Of a stretch of DNA of 64,000 nt, positions 29,518 to 38,203 are shown one piece after another. The translations under genes were made by a program, and so were the position numbers. Origin of the DNA: JAKAGZ01 sp963748105 (GTDB lineage Bacteria; Bacteroidota; Ignavibacteria; Ignavibacteriales; Ignavibacteriaceae); the NCBI GenBank assembly GCA_963748105.1, contig CAVVHP010000012.1, positions 62,001 through 126,000 on the forward strand, given 5' to 3'. The notes under the pieces are model-generated. The model did not search any database and was not told where the DNA came from. It saw nothing but the letters and a program-made list of their open reading frames with translations. The first letter of the stretch is position 1. Each line of letters opens with the position of its first letter.

Positions 29518-30807
29518 ATGACAGGCAAACACATATCCGCACGCAATTCCTGGAGCTGGGTCCCGTCTTTATATTTAGCGGAAGGGCTTCCTTACATAAT
29601 TGTAATGTCGGTTTCAGTCATTATGTACAAGAGGCTGGGCCTTTCAAATACTGACATTGCATTGTATACGAGCTGGCTTTATTTGCCGTGGGTGATAAAA
29701 CCGCTCTGGAGCCCGGTTGTTGATATACTGAAGACCAAGCGCCTGTGGATAATCTTAATGCAGTCATTAATCGGTATCGCATTTGCAGGAATTGCATTTA
29801 CAATTCCGACATCAAATTTTGTACAGTACACTCTTGCATTTTTTTGGTTGATGGCATTCAGTTCTGCAACACATGATATAGCTGCTGATGGATTTTATAT
29901 GCTTGCTCTTTCTGAACACGACCAGTCTTTTTTCGTTGGAATCCGTTCAACATTTTATCGTGCTGCTATGCTGACCGGAAACGGGTTGCTGGTAATACTG
30001 GCAGGCTATTTTGAAAACTCACTCGGGAATATCGCTTATGCCTGGACTATCTGTTTTTTTATTCTCGCTGCCTTATTCGCAATCTTTTCAATTTACCACC
30101 TTTTTATTTTTCCCTATCCTGCAAAAGATAAACCAGTAGTTAGCGATAACAATAGGAGTTTCATAAAAAATTATTTCAGTACTTTTATAATATTTTTCAA
30201 AAAGAATAAAATTGTTATTGTTCTCGCATATATTTTGTTTTACAGACTAGGAGAGGCACAGCTTGCAAAAATTGCTCCTCTGTTTCTGCTTGATTCAAAA
30301 GCAGTAGGAGGGATAGCACTAGCAACTGAACAGGTGGGATTTATTTACGGAACTATTGGTGTTATATTCCTGGTGATTGGAGGAATTGCGGGTGGGATAG
30401 TTGCCTCAAAGAACGGATTGAAATACTGGATCTGGTGGATGGTAGCTGCAATTAATATCCCTGATCTTGTCTATGTATTCCTTTCCTATACTCAGACATC
30501 AAATTTGTATTTAGTTAATGCTGCGGTTGCACTCGAACAATTCGGGTATGGATTTGGTTTTACGGCCTTTTTGCTATTCCTGATATTTGTTTCAGAAGGT
30601 GAGCACAAAACTTCTCATTATGCAATTGCTACCGGTATTATGGCACTCGGAATGATGATACCCGGAATGATAAGTGGATGGATGCAGGAAAAGATTGGCT
30701 ACCAGCATTTTTTCATATGGGTTTGTCTTTCAACCATACCGGCTTTTATTTTAACAAAGTATATTCCGCTTAATTCTGAATTTGGTAAAAAAAAGGAAGT
30801 CGCCTGA
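29518..30807 (+). CDS. ampG: AmpG-like muropeptide MFS transporter
   Basis: 429 residues, about 12 hydrophobic helices. The N-terminus YLAEGLPYIIVMSVSVIMYKRLGLSNTDIALYTSWLYLPWVIKPLWSPVVD is highly typical of AmpG (AEGLPY, LYLPWxxKxLWSP). It imports GlcNAc-anhMurNAc-peptides into the cytoplasm, feeding NagZ. The stop TGA is followed after one base by the ATG of the serine hydrolase, so the two are translationally coupled. Confidence 0.9.
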   Translation: MTGKHISARNSWSWVPSLYLAEGLPYIIVMSVSVIMYKRLGLSNTDIALYTSWLYLPWVIKPLWSPVVDILKTKRLWIILMQSLIGIAFAGIAFTIPTSNFVQYTLAFFWLMAFSSATHDIAADGFYMLALSEHDQSFFVGIRSTFYRAAMLTGNGLLVILAGYFENSLGNIAYAWTICFFILAALFAIFSIYHLFIFPYPAKDKPVVSDNNRSFIKNYFSTFIIFFKKNKIVIVLAYILFYRLGEAQLAKIAPLFLLDSKAVGGIALATEQVGFIYGTIGVIFLVIGGIAGGIVASKNGLKYWIWWMVAAINIPDLVYVFLSYTQTSNLYLVNAAVALEQFGYGFGFTAFLLFLIFVSEGEHKTSHYAIATGIMALGMMIPGMISGWMQEKIGYQHFFIWVCLSTIPAFILTKYIPLNSEFGKKKEVA

Positions 30808-30808
30808 A

Positions 30809-31969
30809 ATGTTGAAAACTAAAAAATCGTACCTGTTTCTAATTTTATTTCCAATGCTGATTGCATGCGCGGAACAAAACGGAGGTAATAAAAAAGAAGA
30901 TGGGAAATGCGACTTTTCAAATGTTGAAAAGATTGTAAATAATGCAATAAAAGATTCAGCTTTCCCGGGGGCCGTTGTACTGGTTGAAAAAGACGGTAAG
31001 ATAATTTTCGAACAAGCGTTCGGACATTTTACATATGATAAAAATTCAAGCCCTGTGAAGTTCAACACTTTGTTTGATCTCGCATCACTTACAAAAGTAA
31101 TTTCAACAACCAATTGTACTATGATTTGCATCGACAGGGGATTATTCAAACTTGATGATAAAGTTTCAAAGTATATACCTGAATTTGCAAAAAACGGGAA
31201 AGAGAATATTAAAATAAGAAACTTACTGTTGCATAACAGTGGACTTCCGGCGTTCAAGCAGTATTACAAAATGTACAATAATCCCAAAGATGTTTTAGAT
31301 GATATTTTTGCCACTAAACTTATTTATCCAACAGGTACAAAAACTGTTTATTCTGATCTTGGAATAATTACTCTCGGTAAAATTATTGAACGAGTTACTG
31401 GTATGGAACTAAATAAATTTGCACAGAAAGAAATTTTTGACCCTCTTGGGATGGAAAATACAATGTACAACCCTCCCGATTCTCTAAAGAAAAAGTGTGC
31501 ACCTACAGAGCTGGATAATTACTGGCGGCATAAGCAAATACAGGGAGAAGTACACGATGAAAATGCATCTATGCTCGGTGGAGTGGCAGGGCACGCCGGA
31601 CTTTTTTCCACGGCAGAAGATATTTCAAAAGTATTGCAGATGCTTTTGCAGAAAGGAAATTATAACGGCAGGCAGTTAATCAAACAGAAAACGGTTTCAT
31701 TATTTACAAAACGGCAATCGGAAGTAAGTACCAGAGGGCTTGGCTGGGATACAAAATCACGGAAGGGCTCTTCAGCAGGTGATTTATTCAGTGCGGATTC
31801 CTACGGGCATACCGGATTTACCGGAACTTCTGTCTGGACAGATCCTGAAAGAAAACTATTTGTAGTCTTTCTAACAAACAGGGTTTACCCAACGAGAGCT
31901 AACCATAAGTTATACAAGGTTCGTCCTGCTCTTCATAATGCTGTGATAAGAGCTATAGAGAACAAATAA
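30809..31969 (+). CDS. Serine hydrolase / class C beta-lactamase-fold lipoprotein
   Basis: 386 residues from the ATG at 30809, chosen over an in-frame TTG inside ampG because the lipoprotein signal MLKTKKSYLFLILFPMLIAC starts there (lipobox Cys20). Catalytic motifs: S93-x-x-K96 (LASLTK), Y181 in YSDLG (YxN-type position) and HTGFTG near residue 345. The fold covers penicillin-binding proteins, class C beta-lactamases and esterases. In a wall-recycling operon it may be a periplasmic carboxypeptidase or amidase-like enzyme on muropeptides; true beta-lactamase activity is not shown. Confidence 0.88.
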   Translation: MLKTKKSYLFLILFPMLIACAEQNGGNKKEDGKCDFSNVEKIVNNAIKDSAFPGAVVLVEKDGKIIFEQAFGHFTYDKNSSPVKFNTLFDLASLTKVISTTNCTMICIDRGLFKLDDKVSKYIPEFAKNGKENIKIRNLLLHNSGLPAFKQYYKMYNNPKDVLDDIFATKLIYPTGTKTVYSDLGIITLGKIIERVTGMELNKFAQKEIFDPLGMENTMYNPPDSLKKKCAPTELDNYWRHKQIQGEVHDENASMLGGVAGHAGLFSTAEDISKVLQMLLQKGNYNGRQLIKQKTVSLFTKRQSEVSTRGLGWDTKSRKGSSAGDLFSADSYGHTGFTGTSVWTDPERKLFVVFLTNRVYPTRANHKLYKVRPALHNAVIRAIENK

Positions 31970-32004
31970 AATATTAATCAGTTTTATCAATTCAATATTA
32001 GCTA

Positions 32005-33834
32005 ATGTTTAAAAAATTTTCCACAAAAAATTTCCTTTTCAGCTTTTCCCTGCTGATTCTATTCTCATTTTTTCCTTCAGTGTTAAATAATGGAATTGAC
32101 GATATAGAATTACAATCAAAGGAGGAAATTAAATATCCTTCTGTATTCCCGTTGACCAATGAGGACGAGGATTGGATTGAAAGTAATCTTGCTAAGATGA
32201 CAACCAGGGAAAAGTGTGCACAAATGATTGTGCCGTGGGTTTTTGGAAAGGATTATTCAAATGATTCACTTGGTCTTGCAAGGATGACACACTTTGTAAA
32301 AGACCTTAAAGTAGGTGGATTACTTTTTTCGAGCGGAGATGTATTTAACGAAGCGATTGATATAAATAAGATGCAGAAGATCGCGGACATTCCGCTGTTG
32401 ATTTCGGCTGATTTTGAATCCGGTTTGGGAATGAGGTTATCGGATGGGACAGGCTTTCCATACAATATGGGTGTCGCAGCAACAGGTGATCCGGAATTTG
32501 CATTTGAAATGGCAAAAGTCATATCAGCTGAAAGCAGGGCTATTGGGGTGTTCCAAAATTACGCCCCCGTAGCGGATATTAATAATAATGCCGATAATCC
32601 TGTTATCGGTATACGCGCGTATTCAGAGGATAAAAATATTGTGGCAAAATATGCCGGTGAATTTATAAGAGGATCCCGGCAGATTGGTATTATAACGACA
32701 GCAAAACATTTCCCCGGTCACGGAAATACTAAAATTGATTCACACATTGATCTACCGGTAATTGAAGGGGACAGCACGTATTTGTTTAATAATGAAATTT
32801 ATCCTTTTAAACGAGCAATTAATAATGATGTGCAATCTATTATGGTAGGTCATCTCGTCGTTCCCGCCCTGGAAGATAATGATAGTCTGCCCGCAACTCT
32901 TTCCTATAAAATTGTTACTGACTTATTGAAACAAAAACTCGGATTTGACGGGCTTATTATAACCGATGCAATGAATATGCAGGCACTTACAAAATATTTC
33001 CCGGAGGATACTGCGGCTGTAATGGCGGTTAAAGCTGGTAATGATATTTTAATAATGCCGCCGCATGTAGAAACCACGATAAATGCGTTGGTAGATGCTG
33101 TTCAATCGGGTGAGATTGATATACAAAGGATTAATGAGAGTGTAAGAAAAATTCTTGCTGCTAAAAGATGGCTTCAACTTCAAAACAATAAAATTTCCAA
33201 TATTGATGATATCTGGGAAAAGATTGCTACCAAATCGAGTCTGGCACTTGCTTCAAAAATTGCTGATAAATCTATAACGCTTGTAAAAAATACGAGAAGG
33301 GTAATTCCTATAAAGTCGGGGAGATTTGAAAAAGTCCTGTCTGTAGCATTCTCTTCTGGAATAGATGAAGACTCAACGCTGGCTTTTCAGGAAGGGATAA
33401 AAGAAAATTTTAAGAAAACCAAAATTTATATGCTTAATAAAAAAAGCAAAACCAGGGAATATGACAGAATATTAAGAGACGCGAGGAAATCAAAACTTAT
33501 ACTTGTACCATATTATATGCGCCCTCCTTCCGATGAGGATTCACAAAAATTATTCATAAAATTTAAAAAAGTAATTGACAAATTATTGGTTTCAAGGGCA
33601 CCTGTTGTATTAATAAGTTTTGGTGATCCTTATTTATTATCAAGATATTCAAATGCTAAAACTTATTTATCAGCTTTCAGCGATGCACCTGTATCTCAAA
33701 AATCTATGTTAAAAGCTTTGTTTGGTAAAATTGATATTTCAGGCGAGTTGCCTATATCAATTCCGAACACTCTGTACAGAAGAGGATACGGAATAAAGCT
33801 TAATAAATTGGACCGGACCGGGGAAAGCTTTTAA
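32005..33834 (+). CDS. nagZ: Beta-N-acetylhexosaminidase, GH3 (NagZ-like), exported
   Basis: 609 residues with an N-terminal hydrophobic signal (FLFSFSLLILFSFFPS). GH3 N-domain motifs: ADFESGLGMRL, the KHFPGHGNTKIDSH loop carrying the D245/H247 dyad specific to N-acetyl-hexosaminidases, and the nucleophile D321 in IITDAMNMQAL. Residues about 415-600 form a GH3 C-terminal-like domain (VSFGDPYLLSRY), giving a longer protein than the 340-residue enteric NagZ. It removes beta-GlcNAc from anhydromuropeptides. The signal suggests a periplasmic or lipid-anchored enzyme, unlike cytoplasmic E. coli NagZ. Confidence 0.92.
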   Translation: MFKKFSTKNFLFSFSLLILFSFFPSVLNNGIDDIELQSKEEIKYPSVFPLTNEDEDWIESNLAKMTTREKCAQMIVPWVFGKDYSNDSLGLARMTHFVKDLKVGGLLFSSGDVFNEAIDINKMQKIADIPLLISADFESGLGMRLSDGTGFPYNMGVAATGDPEFAFEMAKVISAESRAIGVFQNYAPVADINNNADNPVIGIRAYSEDKNIVAKYAGEFIRGSRQIGIITTAKHFPGHGNTKIDSHIDLPVIEGDSTYLFNNEIYPFKRAINNDVQSIMVGHLVVPALEDNDSLPATLSYKIVTDLLKQKLGFDGLIITDAMNMQALTKYFPEDTAAVMAVKAGNDILIMPPHVETTINALVDAVQSGEIDIQRINESVRKILAAKRWLQLQNNKISNIDDIWEKIATKSSLALASKIADKSITLVKNTRRVIPIKSGRFEKVLSVAFSSGIDEDSTLAFQEGIKENFKKTKIYMLNKKSKTREYDRILRDARKSKLILVPYYMRPPSDEDSQKLFIKFKKVIDKLLVSRAPVVLISFGDPYLLSRYSNAKTYLSAFSDAPVSQKSMLKALFGKIDISGELPISIPNTLYRRGYGIKLNKLDRTGESF

Positions 33835-34226
33835 TCATAAATCAGGAATTTGATCCTGTAAAATTTCAGGATATTCTCAAAAATTGGGTTTCCTGAGGAC
33901 ATAGCCCGCAGTAACGAGTTAACTAATTTACAGATACAGTGAAAATTGCAAATCTACTAGTTTAAACCAAAACACCTAATTCTGTAGCTTTCATAATATA
34001 ACTAGGCTCGGAATAATTGTATCACAATAAAACATTTCCAAGCAGTTTATCTCGAAATATACGCCCTTCCCGTATACATTCAGAATATTATTAAAATTCG
34101 TATAGCCCAAATTGTAGCTTTTTTGTCTGAAATCGGTTCTTTTAACCGCCTATTTTGCCGTTAATCGGTAAAAATGTCTTTGGTATAGATCTTGACCTTG
34201 TGCGGAAAAGAACATTGAGGTAACAT
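33835..34226. other. Gene-free region before the LytTR-only regulator
   Basis: 392 AT-rich bases with no credible coding frame. Near its right end TTTG (34154-34157), a 17-base gap and TGTCTTTG (34175-34182) match the Bacteroidota TTTG/TAnnTTTG promoter with one mismatch and point toward the LytTR gene at 34227. The rest shows no clear terminator or RNA structure. Confidence 0.4.
34154..34182 (+). promoter_or_regulatory. Candidate Bacteroidota-type promoter for the LytTR gene
   Basis: -33 TTTG (34154-34157), 17-base spacer, -7 TGTCTTTG (34175-34182, consensus TAnnTTTG, second base deviates). The start codon lies about 45 bases downstream. Confidence 0.35.
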
Positions 34227-34796
34227 ATGAAAACTGCTAATACCAATACCTGCAACAAAAATGAAGCTAGAACAGAGTATTTACATTTAAAATCAAATGG
34301 TAAGGTCATGAATACAGGAATTAAAAGAAGCAGGAGATTCAGCGGTAATATTACCAGTACTGAAAATCAATCCAGAATTATTCCCTTAAAGCAAAATGAT
34401 GATAAATTAGATTTTGAAAAAAGACGTGAAAGTAGAAATGGTAATAATGTTTCTAAATTAGAGTATGATGACAGAATTTTTGTCACTGTGAATTCCACGT
34501 CTAGATTTATCAAAGTATCAAACATTCAATGTATTACTGCAGAAAAGGACTACACATACATTTGTACAGCAGACGATAAAAAACTGCTGGTATTGCGTTC
34601 TATGATTGAATGGGAATCAAGACTACCAGGTAAATATTTTGCCAGAATTCACCGTTCCACTATTGTTAACCTGGACTATATTGAAAAAGTTGAAAAGTGG
34701 TTTAATTACGCATACAACGTTTATATTACTGGCTGGGATGAACCATTTCAGATGAGCAGAAGGTATGCTTCAAAAATTAAAGAAAGATTCAGATAA
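34227..34796 (+). CDS. LytTR DNA-binding protein without receiver domain
   Basis: 189 residues. The first 85 are low-complexity, polar and basic, without a receiver domain or membrane segment. Residues about 88-189 form a LytTR domain (FVTVNSTSRFIKVSNIQCITAEKDYTYI, YFARIHRSTIVNLDYIEKVEKWF, PFQMSRRYASKIKERF). It is likely a transcription factor controlled otherwise than by phosphorylation, or a constitutive regulator. It lies ahead of an unknown lipoprotein (95 bases), possibly its target. Confidence 0.86.
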   Translation: MKTANTNTCNKNEARTEYLHLKSNGKVMNTGIKRSRRFSGNITSTENQSRIIPLKQNDDKLDFEKRRESRNGNNVSKLEYDDRIFVTVNSTSRFIKVSNIQCITAEKDYTYICTADDKKLLVLRSMIEWESRLPGKYFARIHRSTIVNLDYIEKVEKWFNYAYNVYITGWDEPFQMSRRYASKIKERFR

Positions 34797-34891
34797 TTAT
34801 TATAAGACAGTTATAGAAACTAACTGGTAAATTAACACTCTTTTTTGTAATCTTTACACATAAATTTTATACATAAATCTTATGTGTAAAG

Positions 34892-35662
34892 ATGCACTTT
34901 AATTTCAGTAATATTTTTATCTCCATTTCCCTAACATTTTTAATGTTTATTTCATTTTCCTGTGATAATAGTTCGAACCTTGTCTCGCGGGAATCCACCG
35001 GTCCAGTAGCAGGGGAGACACTATTATTTTGTAATGGTAAAGTAACACCCTTCATTGAAACTGTAAAAAACGGACCTCCTGTTAATGTCGGTATAGCTTT
35101 TCAGGGGGATATAAAAGGCGGTATTGAATCAACGAACAGTATATTACTTTATCTCAAATTTACTCCCACAAATAACAATTCAATTTATGATCACGTTACA
35201 TTAAGATGGAATCCATACGGTACTGTAAAAACGGGTGGATTTTCTTCTTCATATATCGCGGTTGATTTTAATCTGATTAACGAAAACGAACAAAATACAA
35301 TTGTAGAAGGAGACTCAGCTAAAAATTATAAGCAGCCGGCTCCTGAAAAAATACCTTCAGAGTATAAACTATTAAAAAATAGTGCGACCGATAATTTCGG
35401 TGTTTTGTTTTATGATTCCACATCCAGTGACATTATAAATGGTAAGTTATCCAAAGAATTAACATATGGATTCTTTGATGGGGAAATAGTTTCACACGAA
35501 GTAGTTTTTACTTTCGATTATCTAAAGTTGGTCTCAAAATCTGTAGGTGAAATCAAGCAGCCTGCGATTTATCCAAAAGCAGGATATTATCCGGCTAAAT
35601 ATGTAATCTCCTATGAACCAACAAAAGATACAATTTCATTAACTGATTTTATAAAACATTAG
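34892..35662 (+). CDS. Unrecognised lipoprotein
   Basis: 256 residues. The start MHFNFSNIFISISLTFLMFISFSC gives a lipoprotein signal (lipobox Cys24, followed by DNSSNLVS). The mature part is Ser/Asn/Gly-rich and mainly beta by appearance (LLYLKFTPTNNNSIYDHVTLRWN). No family recognised; likely a surface or periplasmic anchored protein. Confidence 0.72.
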   Translation: MHFNFSNIFISISLTFLMFISFSCDNSSNLVSRESTGPVAGETLLFCNGKVTPFIETVKNGPPVNVGIAFQGDIKGGIESTNSILLYLKFTPTNNNSIYDHVTLRWNPYGTVKTGGFSSSYIAVDFNLINENEQNTIVEGDSAKNYKQPAPEKIPSEYKLLKNSATDNFGVLFYDSTSSDIINGKLSKELTYGFFDGEIVSHEVVFTFDYLKLVSKSVGEIKQPAIYPKAGYYPAKYVISYEPTKDTISLTDFIKH

Positions 35663-35686
35663 GTCTAATTTAAATAGGGAGAATTT

Positions 35687-35875
35687 ATGTCTTTGAAAAA
35701 ATCTCACGATAAAATGATTGCCGGTGTGTGCGGTGGAATTGCAGAGTGGCAGCAATGGGATCCAACAGTTGTAAGAATTGGTTATGTCCTTCTTTCAATT
35801 CTCAGCGCGGGATTTCCGGGAATACTCGTTTATATAATTTTAATGCTGATTATGCCTCCGGCAGATTCTAAATAA
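35687..35875 (+). CDS. PspC-domain membrane protein
   Basis: 62 residues covering a complete PspC domain: KSHDKMIAGVCGGIAEWQQWDPTVVRIGYVLLSIL then a second hydrophobic stretch VYIILMLIMPP. PspC proteins sense envelope stress in the cytoplasmic membrane. An AGGGAGAATTT ribosome-binding site precedes the start. Small enough to be overlooked but clearly genuine; no pspA or pspF nearby. Confidence 0.9.
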   Translation: MSLKKSHDKMIAGVCGGIAEWQQWDPTVVRIGYVLLSILSAGFPGILVYIILMLIMPPADSK

Positions 35876-35895
35876 AAAATAGTGAGGAAAATAAA

Positions 35896-37014
35896 ATGAA
35901 TTTTATGCCATTTATTATTTCTGTTATACTATTTATTTATTCGCCGGGATGTAATCCGAATAACAGCCAGGAAGGTGCTGCTGATAATATGGGAATTACA
36001 TTCCCTTCGGGTTTTCATATCGGTATCTTTGCGGATAATATTGACGGCGCACGCGCAATGACAATAAGTCCCAACGGAACCTTGTTCGTTGGTTCAATGG
36101 GGGAGGGAAAGGTTTACGCTGTCATGGACACAAATAGAGACTACAATGCCGATGAAATAATTACGATCGCTTCCGGTTTAAATTCTCCTAACGGAGTAGC
36201 ATTCAGGAATGGCTCTCTTTATGTAGCAGAAATTAACCGGGTTTTAAGATTTGATAATATTGAAGCTAATCTGTACAACGCGCCTCAGCCGGTTATTATT
36301 AATAATAATTTCCCTTCTGATGCTCATCACGGATGGAAATTTATAAGATTTGGCCCTGACGGCAAATTATACGTTCCTGTTGGTGCACCCTGTAACATTT
36401 GTGAAAGACCTGATCCATATGAATCAATAACAAGAATGAATCCAGACGGTTCAGGATTTGAAATTTATGCACGTGGTATAAGGAACACAGTTGGTTTCGA
36501 TTGGGATCCCCGGACAAATGAATTATGGTTTACGGATAACGGAAGGGATATGCTTGGAGATGATATCCCGCCGGATGAATTGAATCACGCACCAAGAAAA
36601 GGAATGAATTTTGGCTTCCCGTATTTTTACGGAAAGAATATTCCTAATCCTGAATTCGCAAATGCCGGAAAAGATCCATCAAATTATACGCCTACTGCGC
36701 AGGATCTTGGTCCTCACGTAGCTTCACTCGGAATGAGATTTTACACGGGCAGTATGTTTCCCGCAGAATATAAAAATCAAATTTTTATTGCCGAGCACGG
36801 AAGCTGGAACAGGAGTCAGAAAATCGGATACAGAATTACTCTGGTTAAACTTGAAAATAATGAACCGGTAAGTTATTCGGTTTTTGCAGAAGGCTGGCTG
36901 AAAGGAGAATCTGTTTCAGGCAGACCTGTTGATTTGCAGATTATGTCGGATGGCTCTATGCTTGTCTCCGATGATTATGGCGGCAGGATTTACAGGATTA
37001 GTTACTCAAAATAA
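35896..37014 (+). CDS. Sorbosone/glucose-dehydrogenase-like beta-propeller lipoprotein
   Basis: 372 residues. Lipoprotein-type start FMPFIISVILFIYSPGC (Cys19). The body is a six-bladed propeller of the soluble PQQ sugar-dehydrogenase/sorbosone-dehydrogenase superfamily: GSMGEGKVYAVMDTNRDYNADEI, LNSPNGVAFRNGSLYVAE, PDGKLYVPVGAPCNIC, ARGIRNTVGFDWDPRTNELWFTDNGRDMLGDD, FIAEHGSWNRSQ. PQQ-binding His and Arg positions look present but were not aligned. Convergent with cydB across a palindromic element. Confidence 0.86.
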   Translation: MNFMPFIISVILFIYSPGCNPNNSQEGAADNMGITFPSGFHIGIFADNIDGARAMTISPNGTLFVGSMGEGKVYAVMDTNRDYNADEIITIASGLNSPNGVAFRNGSLYVAEINRVLRFDNIEANLYNAPQPVIINNNFPSDAHHGWKFIRFGPDGKLYVPVGAPCNICERPDPYESITRMNPDGSGFEIYARGIRNTVGFDWDPRTNELWFTDNGRDMLGDDIPPDELNHAPRKGMNFGFPYFYGKNIPNPEFANAGKDPSNYTPTAQDLGPHVASLGMRFYTGSMFPAEYKNQIFIAEHGSWNRSQKIGYRITLVKLENNEPVSYSVFAEGWLKGESVSGRPVDLQIMSDGSMLVSDDYGGRIYRISYSK

Positions 37015-37020
37015 GTTTTC

Positions 37021-37154
37021 TGAATGTGTCCTGATTTCATAACGAGTCATCCCGAATTTATTTCGGGATTAGGTAAACTTTTTACGATTCTGAAACAGGT
37101 TCAGAATGACAAAATAATTTGATGTCCATTATAATGAAACCAGGACACGATTCA
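37021..37154. repeat. Nested palindromic element (REP-like) filling the gap to cydB
   Basis: Outer arms TGAATGTGTCCTGATTTCAT (37021-37040) and, complementary with few mismatches, 37131-37154. Inside, GTCAT (37046-37050) and ATGAC (37106-37110) pair, enclosing two hairpins: ATCCCGAA/TTCGGGAT (37049-37056 with 37062-37069) and ATTCTGAA/TTCAGAAT (37087-37094 with 37100-37107). It occupies all the space between the convergent genes. Possible bidirectional terminator and dispersed repeat. Confidence 0.72.
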
Positions 37155-38189
37155 TCAATAACTCATATTAGTAAGTTTCACCTTTCCTCTGAATATCCAG
37201 TAAATACTAACAGTATAAGTCAGCACAAAAGGAATTCCGATCATCGCGATTATCAGCATAATGTTCAATGTTTTCTGTGATGAAGCCGCATTGTAAATAT
37301 TCAAACTTAGTCCCGGATTCGGGTTTGAGATAACAATGTTCGGAAATAATCCTATTGCAAACAACGCAAGCAAAAATGCAATTGAAGCACAGGAAGATAG
37401 AAACGCGTAGAAATCTCTTCCGTGAGTAATTTCCCTGGGGATGTTTGCAACCGCCAGCATATTCAGCAAAGCCACAATAAACAGGTATGGGTAATCTTTA
37501 AAATGCTCTGTCATATGAGGCACGTAGACAAGAGTTGCCATAGTTGTGGTGATATAACAAATTGCAAAAAATATTATCGAGTTATTTACCCAGCCTCTCA
37601 TTTTATTGTGAAGTTCTCCTTCAGTTTTCATCACACCATAAATTGCACCGTGCATCATAAATAAAGCAACGGTTGTAATTCCTACTAAAACTGTGTAAGG
37701 AGTAATCATACTTAAAAAACTTCCTGTAAATTCTTTGTGTGCATCAAGGGGAATTCCGGTAATAATATTTCCGAGCGCAACACCCATCAAAAAGGCGATT
37801 AGAATACTCGATAAGCTGAACGCAACATCCCACATTTGTCTCCACCATTTCATCTTCTGTTTACTGCGGAATTCAATTGCCACCGCTCTGAAGATAAGCA
37901 CGAAAAGCAGAAGCATAAAAGCTGTGTAAAATCCCGAAAAGACAGTTGCATAAACTTCGGGGAAAGCAGCAAACAATGCGCCTCCGCCGGTAACCAGCCA
38001 GACCTCATTTCCGTCCCAGACCGGTCCGATTGAGTTTATAAGCAGTCTTCTTTCCGTATCTTCTATTACAAATAAATGAAGCGCGCCTATTCCGAGATCA
38101 AAACCATCCAGTATGGCGTAGCCGGTTAGCAGGACCCCGATTAAAACAAACCAGATAACATTCAAATCAAATTCCAAACCCATTTTCAA
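37155..38189 (-). CDS. cydB: Cytochrome bd oxidase subunit II
   Basis: 344 residues with about eight to nine membrane helices. The start MKMGLEFDLNVIWFVLIGVLLTGYAILDGFDLGIGALHLF carries the CydB signature (DGFDLGIG) and the next region has GPVWDGNEVWLVTGGGALFAAFPEVYA. Partner of CydA in the quinol-linked, high-oxygen-affinity oxidase. It follows cydA by 14 bases. No CydX-like small protein follows, since the next 130 bases are palindromic repeats. Confidence 0.96.
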   Translation of the reverse strand: MKMGLEFDLNVIWFVLIGVLLTGYAILDGFDLGIGALHLFVIEDTERRLLINSIGPVWDGNEVWLVTGGGALFAAFPEVYATVFSGFYTAFMLLLFVLIFRAVAIEFRSKQKMKWWRQMWDVAFSLSSILIAFLMGVALGNIITGIPLDAHKEFTGSFLSMITPYTVLVGITTVALFMMHGAIYGVMKTEGELHNKMRGWVNNSIIFFAICYITTTMATLVYVPHMTEHFKDYPYLFIVALLNMLAVANIPREITHGRDFYAFLSSCASIAFLLALFAIGLFPNIVISNPNPGLSLNIYNAASSQKTLNIMLIIAMIGIPFVLTYTVSIYWIFRGKVKLTNMSY

Positions 38190-38203
38190 CTCCGGTGATT
38201 TAT

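Noticed and set aside
30782..30808. TTG start for the serine hydrolase inside ampG
   Set aside because: The lipoprotein signal starts at the ATG 30809, one base after the ampG stop.
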